The position numbers and the translations under genes were made by a program. A DNA stretch of 64,000 bases, from positions 18,150-82,149 of IMG/VR virus record IMGVR_UViG_3300047510_001029. One strand, 5' to 3'. The stretch is from a virus. Positions 57,751-64,000 of this stretch are shown here, piece by piece; positions within the stretch are counted from its first letter, which is position 1, and every line of letters starts with the position of its first letter. The notes under the pieces were generated by a model. The model saw nothing but the letters and a program-made list of their open reading frames with translations, did not search any database and was not told the DNA's origin.

Positions 57751-60700
57751 AACGTAATTACCTGCCTCACAACTTTCACATTATTGTTTGGATAGGTTGG
57801 AGTAAGTAGTAATCTTGCATTTGCACCAGAAATATCAGCACTAAAGGTTCCGAGAATATCATTATTTGCAATTCCAGCATATTCAACAAAGTCGGCAGTA
57901 GTTCCATCCTGAAGAACTAAAATATCACTGACTTGATAATTTGTTGAAACTCCCGTGATTGCATTTGTATAAGCAACCTGTCCTCCAGCATTTGAACTGT
58001 TGCGATAGAAACCAATTGCAAGTGAAGTACCAGCAGTAAATGTTATGCCAACTCCAAGTGAAGTTCCAAGAGTAAATGTTGTTGTTGTTGGAATGCTTAC
58101 AACATAATAATCAGTACCAGCGGTTAGTCCATTAGAGGTGCTAGAAGAACGGATAATGTCATTCACAAACAATCCGTGTGCTGTGAGTGATGTGAATGTA
58201 GAAACACCTACAGAACCAGTGATTGTTGTAATCGTATTTGTGAGTGTAGTTCTATCAACTGAAAGGACTGATGCAGTCGAGTAGTTAGAACCAGAATAAT
58301 AAACAGTTCCACCAGTTCCTGTAGTTGGTTGCTGAAGTAATAGGGAACTTGTAATGACTCCATCAAAGATAGTTGCAAGACCCGTAGCAGAAGTTCCAGT
58401 TCCGCCCAAGAATGTAAGAGTTGTAGTTCCGACTCCAACACCAGCGGTATAACCAATACCAACACTTGTGATAGATCCAAGTGTGAGAATTGCACCAGAT
58501 GGGGAAGCAGTAGACCCAACAGAAACTTGAAGTCCTGAACCACCCGACGCTGTGAGAACATCGCCAGCAGCATATCCAGTTCCCCCAGAAATTACACTCA
58601 ATTGTCCTACAGTTCCGTTTGAAATTGTAAGAGTTCCTTGTGCCGCAGAACCATTACCAGAAGAGGTTGTGAAGTTTATATTAAATGTTCCTGCAGTGTA
58701 CCCTCTTCCTCCAGTTGTAATACCACCTAATACTGAAATCTGCCCTGGGCAAGTTAATTGAACGTGATATTTTGCAGAACGGAATGTTGCCGTTGCGAAA
58801 GTATCTACTGCAACTTGGTTGGTGTTTGTGGTTGTGGTGTTTGTAGTCTCAAATGCCAGAGCATCTTTGACTTGTAGAGTTGCTACTGGATTTGTGGTTC
58901 CTATACCAACACCAATAGTATTAATTCTTACTGCTTCGTTTGAAGTTGTATTTAATCCACCCCCAGTATGAATGGTTAAAGTATTTGCTACTGGAACTTT
59001 TAATCTTGGACCACCAGAATTTAACTCAATTTCTGGGTCAGCAGCAGAAAGTCTTATATCACCAGCAACATCTAATTTTGCTCCTGGATTTGTATTACCA
59101 ACACCAAGATTACCAGTTGAAGGATTGAATACTAACTTTGTGGAAGAAACACCAACATTCGTAGAAATGCCAGAAGTTACATCTTCAAATACAATAAATC
59201 GTGCTGCATTTGTCGATTCATCATTAACAACAGTAAATCCACCATTATTATTACCCTGAAGACCCTGTAAACCTTGTGTGCCCTGGGTTCCCTGAGTACC
59301 TTGGATACCCTGAATACCTTGAGTTCCCTGAGTGCCCTGAGTTCCTTGCGTACCTTGGATACCCTGAATACCTTGAGTTCCCTGAGTGCCCTGAGTTCCT
59401 TGCGTACCTTGGATACCCTGAATACCTTGAGTTCCCTGAGTGCCCTGAGTTCCTTGCGTACCTTGGATACCCTGAATACCTTGAGTTCCTTGTGTTCCCT
59501 GAGCACCTTGAATGCCTTGAATTCCCTGGATTCCTTGAATTCCTTGTATTCCCTGGGTTCCCTGGGTTCCTTGAGTACCCTGGATACCCTGAGCACCTTG
59601 AGTGCCTTGAGTGCCTTGAATTCCTTGTATTCCCTGGGTTCCTTGAGTTCCTTGAGTTCCTTGGGTTCCTTGGGTTCCCTGAGTACCTTGGATACCCTGA
59701 ATACCTTGAGTTCCCTGAGTACCTTGAGTACCTTGGATACCTTGAGTACCTTGAGTACCTTGAGTACCCTGAATACCTTGAGTTCCTTGAGTACCTTGGA
59801 TACCTTGAGTACCTTGGATACCTTGAGTTCCTTGAGTACCTTGGATACCCTGAATCCCCTGGCGACCCTGGATACCCTGAGATCCTTGTATACCCTGTAC
59901 CCCCTGAACAGAATTTATATCTAAAGTAATAGTCGCGGTTCCACCAGAAACAGTTGCAGTTATTCCAGCGCCAACAAAATCTAATATTGTTGCGTTACCC
60001 TTTAAATTACCTTCATCTTTAATTGTAATAGAACTTGTTGTTGCGGCACCTGCTGAACTTACTGCACCCCATCCCCAAGTTCCATCTCCATTCGCAATTG
60101 GAACATAAGTTGCTGCACCAAAATCAGTACCATTTGGTGAAATTTTATCTACATCAATAGCATTAATTCGGGTAATATTATCTTCAACTTGAATTCCACC
60201 AGCAGCAAGTCTAACTCCATTAGGTACTTGAGTAGAACCAATACCAACACCATAATTAAATATCCAAGCATCAGTAGTACCAGCACCTAAAGTACCACCT
60301 TTAATCCACATAATTTGCTTATATGTGGATGGAATACTATCAATACCAACAACATCAATATTAATTAAAGGTGTTCCTACTGTAGAGGCAATAGCAATAC
60401 CACCGTGATTTGCAGTTATATCGGTAGAAATATCATTACCAAAAGCATCAGTAGTAATACCAAGTACAATATCTTTATCCTTTACTTTAATTTCATTAAC
60501 GGCCAGGAATGCAGTAGTACCACCAACAGTAATGTTGCCACCAACATAAAGATTGGAACCATCAAAGGTCAGATTATTAGAACCAGTAGGATTATTCGAA
60601 GCATCTTTATAAACAACTTGATTTGCAGAACCTGCTACAGGACCAGTAATACCTTGAATTCCTTGACGACCTTGAATACCTTGAGTACCCTGAGTACCTT

Positions 60701-63700
60701 GGATACCCTGAATACCTTGAGTACCTTGAGTTCCCTGAGTACCCTGGATTCCTTGAGTACCCTGAATACCTTGAGTACCTTGAGTTCCCTGAGTACCCTG
60801 GATTCCTTGAGTACCCTGGATTCCTTGAGTACCTTGAGTACCTTGAGTTCCCTGAGTTCCTTGAGTACCTTGAATACCCTGGATTCCTTGAGTACCTTGA
60901 GTTCCCTGAGTGCCTTGAGTTCCCTGAGTGCCTTGAGTACCTTGAGTTCCCTGAGTTCCTTGAGTACCTTGAATACCCTGGATTCCTTGAGTACCTTGAG
61001 TTCCCTGAGTTCCTTGGATACCCTGAATTCCTTGAGTACCTTGAGTACCCTGAGTTCCTTGGATACCCTGAATTCCTTGAGTGCCTTGTGTCCCCTGTGT
61101 TCCTTGAATACCCTGAGTTCCTTGAGTTCCTTGAGTTCCTTGGATTCCTTGAGTGCCCTGGGTTCCCTGAGTACCTTGGATACCCTGGATTCCTTGAGTT
61201 CCCTGAGTTCCTTGGATGCCCTGAATACCTTGAGTACCTTGAGTTCCTTGAATTCCCTGAGTGCCTTGTGTCCCCTGTGTTCCTTGAGTGCCCTGGGTTC
61301 CCTGAGTACCTTGGATACCCTGGATTCCTTGAGTTCCCTGAGTTCCTTGGATGCCCTGAATACCTTGAGTACCTTGAGTACCTTGGATACCCTGAATACC
61401 TTGAGTCCCTTGAGTGCCTTGCGTTCCTTGGATACCTTGGATACCCTGTGTTCCTTGAGTTCCTTGAGTTCCTTGGATGCCCTGGATTCCCTGGATTCCC
61501 TGAGTACCTTGAGTTCCTTGGATACCTTGAGTGCCCTGAGTACCTTGAGTACCTTGGATACCTTGAGTGCCCTGAGTACCTTGAGTTCCTTGAGTTCCTT
61601 GGATACCCTGGATTCCCTGAGTACCTTGAGTTCCCTGAGTACCTTGAGTTCCCTGAGTTCCTTGGATGCCCTGGATTCCCTGAGTTCCCTGAGTACCTTG
61701 AGTGCCCTGCGTTCCTTGTATTCCTTGGATACCCTGGGTTCCTTGTGTTCCCTGAGTACCCTGAGTACCTTGGATACCCTGAATTCCTTGTGTTCCTTGT
61801 GTTCCCTGTATTCCTTGAGTTCCTTGGGTTCCTTGGGTTCCTTGAGTGCCCTGAGTACCTTGAGTACCTTGAGTACCTTGAGTACCTTGGATACCTTGGA
61901 TACCTTGGATACCTTGAGTACCTTGAGTTCCTTGAGTGCCCTGAGTACCTTGAGTACCTTGAAGTCCTTGTGTTCCTTGGATTCCTTGAGTACCTTGAGT
62001 ACCTTGAGTACCTTGGATACCTTGGATACCTTGGATACCTTGGATACCTTGAGTACCTTGAGTTCCTTGAGTTCCTTGAATTCCCTGAGTGCCTTGTGTC
62101 CCCTGTGTTCCTTGAGTGCCCTGGGTTCCCTGAGTACCTTGAATACCCTGAATTCCTTGAGTACCTTGGGTTCCTTGAATACCTTGAATACCTTGAATAC
62201 CTTGAAGAGCAGCATTTTGAATTGTTGCTTTTCTTAAAGTAGTTCCATCATTAGTGACATAAAGAAGATAATCATTTGCTACTGGTGATACTTCAGGTCT
62301 ATCACTAATAAATCCAGGGTTTGCGTTTCTGATGTTTGAGTTTGTAACTCCTGTTCCAAGAGTTGTGGAAGTTAATACTGAAGTTCCCGCAATCTCATAT
62401 TGTTTACCTGAGGCGACATTCCAATCTTCGCTTGAAGTCAATGCGCTTGCGGTATTGTTCCATGTAATTGTCTTACGAATACTTGTAGAACCAATTCCAA
62501 TTCCAGCTCCATCAAGAAGTATATTAGTACCTACGGTGGTTGCGATACCGATTTGAGCATCAGCGATTTCAACGGTGGTTGAATTAATTGTTGTGGTAGT
62601 TCCATCTACATAAAGATCACCCCTAATTCTTACTACACCAGTATCATTCCCAATTGCGGCAGGATCAATTGTAATCTGCGAAGGACCAGTAATTGTATTA
62701 GTATTAATTCCAATACCAGTTCCAGCAGAACCACCAATTTGAACCGTTGAAGTTGTTTTATCAAATGTGAAGTTAGTAGAAGCTCCAGAAACTCCATTAT
62801 CATTAAAGATAACCTGAGTATTAGATCCAGCAATCGGTCCTACTGTTCCTTGGATACCCTGTGTTCCTTGAGTTCCTTGAGTACCTTGAGTTCCTTGAGT
62901 TCCTTGAGTACCTTGGATGCCCTGGATTCCTTGAGTACCTTGAGTTCCTTGGATGCCCTGGATTCCCTGAGTACCTTGAGTTCCTTGAGTTCCCTGAGTT
63001 CCTTGGATGCCCTGGATTCCCTGAGTACCTTGAGTACCTTGGATACCTTGAATACCCTGAGTTCCTTGAGTTCCTTGGATTCCCTGGATTCCTTGAGTAC
63101 CTTGAGTACCTTGAGTGCCCTGCGTTCCTTGTATTCCTTGAGTACCCTGAGTACCCTGAGTACCTTGGATACCCTGAATACCTTGAGTGCCTTGTGTCCC
63201 CTGTGTTCCTTGGATGCCCTGGATTCCTTGAGTTCCCTGAGTGCCTTGTGTCCCCTGTGTTCCTTGGATGCCCTGGATTCCTTGAGTTCCCTGAGTGCCT
63301 TGAGTACCCTGTGTTCCTTGGATGCCCTGGATTCCTTGAGTTCCCTGAGTACCTTGGATACCCTGAATACCTTGAGTACCTTGAGTTCCCTGAGTACCTT
63401 GGATACCCTGAATACCTTGAGTTCCTTGCGTACCTTGGATACCCTGAATACCTTGAGTTCCCTGGATTCCCTGAGTTCCCTGAGTGCCCTGGGTTCCCTG
63501 AGTACCTTGGATACCCTGAATACCTTGAGTACCTTGAGTTCCCTGAGTGCCCTGGGTTCCCTGAGTACCTTGAGTTCCTTGGATGCCCTGGATTCCCTGA
63601 GTACCTTGGATACCCTGAATACCTTGAGTACCTTGAGTTCCTTGGATGCCCTGGGTTCCCTGAGTACCTTGAGTTCCTTGGATGCCCTGGATTCCCTGAG

Positions 63701-64000
63701 TTCCCTGAGTGCCCTGGGTTCCCTGAGTACCTTGGATACCCTGAATACCTTGAGTACCTTGAGTTCCTTGGATGCCCTGGGTTCCCTGAGTACCTTGAGT
63801 ACCTTGAGTACCTTGAGTTCCTTGGATGCCCTGGGTTCCCTGAGTACCTTGAGTTCCTTGGATGCCCTGGATTCCCTGGATTCCCTGAGTTCCCTGAGTG
63901 CCCTGGGTTCCCTGAGTACCTTGGATACCCTGAATACCTTGAGTACCTTGAGTACCTTGGATACCCTGAATACCTTGAATACCTTGAGTTCCTTGAGTAC
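57747..64000 (-). CDS. Giant collagen-like fibre protein 2, partial (at least 2084 aa)
   Basis: The frame ending at 57747 stays open to the right edge, so the true start is outside the window; there is no in-frame stop between 62441 and 64000, and that stretch is homologous to protein 1. Collagen-like blocks are at about 59257-59910 (~218 aa), 60650-62205 (~518 aa) and 62835 to the edge (>388 aa), all Gly-Ile-Gln/Gly-Thr-Gln. Spacer modules resemble those of protein 1 (DLYVDGT..., YEIAGTSVL, NNGGFTVVNDESTN). The C-terminal ~480 residues are beta-rich with Gly-rich 'GITTGGRGYTAGTFNINF' and 'GGTGYAAGDVLTASGGSG' repeats. Confidence 0.88.
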   Translation of the reverse strand, partial: TQGTQGIQGIQGIQGTQGTQGIQGIQGTQGTQGTQGTQGIQGIQGIQGTQGTQGTQGIQGTQGTQGTQGTQGTQGIQGTQGTQGIQGIQGTQGTQGTQGTQGIQGIQGTQGTQGTQGIQGTQGTQGIQGIQGTQGIQGIQGTQGTQGTQGTQGTQGTQGIQGIQGTQGTQGTQGTQGIQGTQGIQGIQGTQGTQGIQGIQGTQGTQGTQGIQGIQGTQGTQGIQGIQGTQGTQGTQGTQGIQGIQGTQGTQGTQGTQGIQGIQGTQGTQGTQGIQGIQGTQGTQGTQGIQGTQGTQGTQGTQGIQGIQGTQGTQGIQGIQGTQGTQGIQGIQGTQGTQGTQGTQGIQGIQGTQGTQGIQGIQGTQGTQGTQGTQGTQGTQGIQGTVGPIAGSNTQVIFNDNGVSGASTNFTFDKTTSTVQIGGSAGTGIGINTNTITGPSQITIDPAAIGNDTGVVRIRGDLYVDGTTTTINSTTVEIADAQIGIATTVGTNILLDGAGIGIGSTSIRKTITWNNTASALTSSEDWNVASGKQYEIAGTSVLTSTTLGTGVTNSNIRNANPGFISDRPEVSPVANDYLLYVTNDGTTLRKATIQNAALQGIQGIQGIQGTQGTQGIQGIQGTQGTQGTQGTQGTQGTQGIQGTQGTQGTQGIQGIQGIQGIQGTQGTQGTQGIQGTQGLQGTQGTQGTQGTQGTQGIQGIQGIQGTQGTQGTQGTQGTQGTQGTQGTQGIQGTQGTQGIQGIQGTQGTQGTQGTQGIQGIQGTQGTQGTQGTQGIQGIQGTQGTQGTQGTQGTQGIQGIQGTQGTQGTQGTQGIQGTQGTQGTQGIQGTQGTQGIQGIQGIQGTQGTQGTQGIQGIQGTQGTQGTQGIQGIQGTQGTQGIQGIQGTQGTQGIQGIQGTQGTQGTQGTQGTQGTQGIQGTQGTQGIQGIQGTQGTQGIQGIQGTQGTQGTQGIQGTQGTQGTQGIQGTQGTQGTQGIQGIQGTQGTQGTQGIQGIQGTQGTQGTQGIQGIQGTQGTQGTQGTQGTQGTQGTQGTQGTQGIQGIQGTQGTQGTQGTQGTQGIQGTQGIQGTQGTQGTQGIQGTQGIQGTQGTQGTQGIQGIQGTQGTQGIQGRQGIQGITGPVAGSANQVVYKDASNNPTGSNNLTFDGSNLYVGGNITVGGTTAFLAVNEIKVKDKDIVLGITTDAFGNDISTDITANHGGIAIASTVGTPLINIDVVGIDSIPSTYKQIMWIKGGTLGAGTTDAWIFNYGVGIGSTQVPNGVRLAAGGIQVEDNITRINAIDVDKISPNGTDFGAATYVPIANGDGTWGWGAVSSAGAATTSSITIKDEGNLKGNATILDFVGAGITATVSGGTATITLDINSVQGVQGIQGSQGIQGRQGIQGIQGTQGTQGIQGTQGIQGTQGTQGIQGTQGTQGTQGIQGTQGTQGTQGIQGIQGTQGTQGTQGTQGTQGTQGIQGIQGTQGTQGAQGIQGTQGTQGTQGIQGIQGIQGIQGIQGAQGTQGTQGIQGIQGTQGTQGTQGTQGIQGIQGTQGTQGTQGTQGIQGIQGTQGTQGTQGTQGIQGIQGTQGTQGTQGLQGLQGNNNGGFTVVNDESTNAARFIVFEDVTSGISTNVGVSSTKLVFNPSTGNLGVGNTNPGAKLDVAGDIRLSAADPEIELNSGGPRLKVPVANTLTIHTGGGLNTTSNEAVRINTIGVGIGTTNPVATLQVKDALAFETTNTTTTNTNQVAVDTFATATFRSAKYHVQLTCPGQISVLGGITTGGRGYTAGTFNINFTTSSGNGSAAQGTLTISNGTVGQLSVISGGTGYAAGDVLTASGGSGLQVSVGSTASPSGAILTLGSITSVGIGYTAGVGVGTTTLTFLGGTGTSATGLATIFDGVITSSLLLQQPTTGTGGTVYYSGSNYSTASVLSVDRTTLTNTITTITGSVGVSTFTSLTAHGLFVNDIIRSSSTSNGLTAGTDYYVVSIPTTTTFTLGTSLGVGITFTAGTSLAIGFYRNSSNAGGQVAYTNAITGVSTNYQVSDILVLQDGTTADFVEYAGIANNDILGTFSADISGANARLLLTPTYPNNNVKVVRQVITL
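59257..59910 (-). repeat. Collagen-like block nearest the C-terminus of giant protein 2
   Basis: 9-nt period coding repeat; a ~63-nt unit is repeated in tandem three times or more between ~59285 and 59480. Confidence 0.88.
60650..62205 (-). repeat. Longest collagen-like block of giant protein 2
   Basis: ~1.55 kb of the 9-nt period repeat (~518 aa), with longer identical sub-blocks such as 61021-61110 versus later copies. Confidence 0.88.
62206..62834 (-). repeat. Inter-collagen spacer module, second copy of 51516-52140
   Basis: Second copy of the spacer in giant protein 2, flanked by collagen blocks just as in protein 1. The part nearest the right edge (FTFDKTTSTVQIGG versus LTFDGTTLQHGGPAG) has diverged. 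Confidence 0.85.
62835..64000 (-). repeat. Upstream collagen-like block of giant protein 2, cut by window edge
   Basis: 9-nt period coding repeat to the right edge, with super-repeats of ~90-110 nt (for example around 63160-63350). Confidence 0.88.

Noticed and set aside
57747-62441. Treating 62441 (a TTG) as the start of giant collagen-like protein 2
   Set aside because: The frame continues without a stop to the right edge and encodes sequence homologous to giant protein 1, so the gene is simply cut by the window.
49555-64000. CRISPR array
   Set aside because: The repeats are coding, have a 9-nt period with no unique spacers, and no cas genes are present.

Overview
The window looks like part of the genome of a T4-like cyanophage (a myovirus of marine Synechococcus or Prochlorococcus). 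The DNA is AT-rich and genes are tightly packed with many 1-14 nt overlaps. The T4 core proteins gp5, gp26, gp51, gp48, gp53, gp4, gp32, gp59 and gp33 are recognisable, together with genes typical of cyanophages: PhoH, ThyX, a DUF1825 protein, a DUF4278-like peptide and a Mom-like protein. No photosynthesis genes are present here.

Region by region. (1) 1-2.9 kb: the start of a large structural gene cut by the left edge, then a small early-type unit of two short proteins and three tRNA genes. One of these is a tRNA-Leu(UAA) interrupted by a 198-nt group I intron. The unit lies behind a perfect TTGACA-N17-TATAAT promoter. (2) 2.9-14.7 kb, minus strand: a late baseplate/hub operon (LamG-like fibre protein, S74-chaperone fibre protein, beta-helix, gp5 OB-fold hub, gp27-like hub, a double peptidoglycan hydrolase, a tape-measure-like protein, gp51, gp26, a tail-tube-like gp54 candidate). 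(3) 14.7-17.8 kb, plus strand: a GIY-YIG homing endonuclease, gp4, an unknown protein, gp48 and gp53. (4) 17.8-25.9 kb, minus strand: early/middle genes for replication, late-transcription control and nucleotide metabolism (Mom-like, gp32, DUF1825, gp59, gp33, PD-(D/E)XK nuclease, PhoH, ThyX, glutaredoxin and many small proteins), punctuated by near-consensus sigma-70 promoters and hairpin terminators.

(5) 25.9-64 kb, nearly all minus strand: a very large accessory island for building and probably decorating host-recognition fibres. It holds a GT25 glycosyltransferase fused to a 2OG-oxygenase-like domain; a three-part methyltransferase/FkbM/GT2 protein; further glycosyltransferases and methyltransferases; a GH130-like propeller; two free-standing 2OG-Fe(II) oxygenases; and a sulfotransferase. 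Interleaved with these are the likely structural parts: a beta-helix fibre with a tail-assembly-chaperone-like partner, two collagen-like/glycine-rich adhesins, three paralogous proteins made of twelve kelch-like blades each, three tandem ConA-like fibre proteins, and two giant collagen-like proteins (1653 aa and at least 2084 aa) almost entirely made of Gly-Ile-Gln and Gly-Thr-Gln triplets. The last gene runs off the right edge.

The most interesting points are the intron-bearing phage tRNA-Leu, the co-location of collagen-like fibres with collagen-modification-like enzymes, and the kelch family whose blades are near-identical except for one variable loop. Functions were assigned by reading motifs only; no database search was run.
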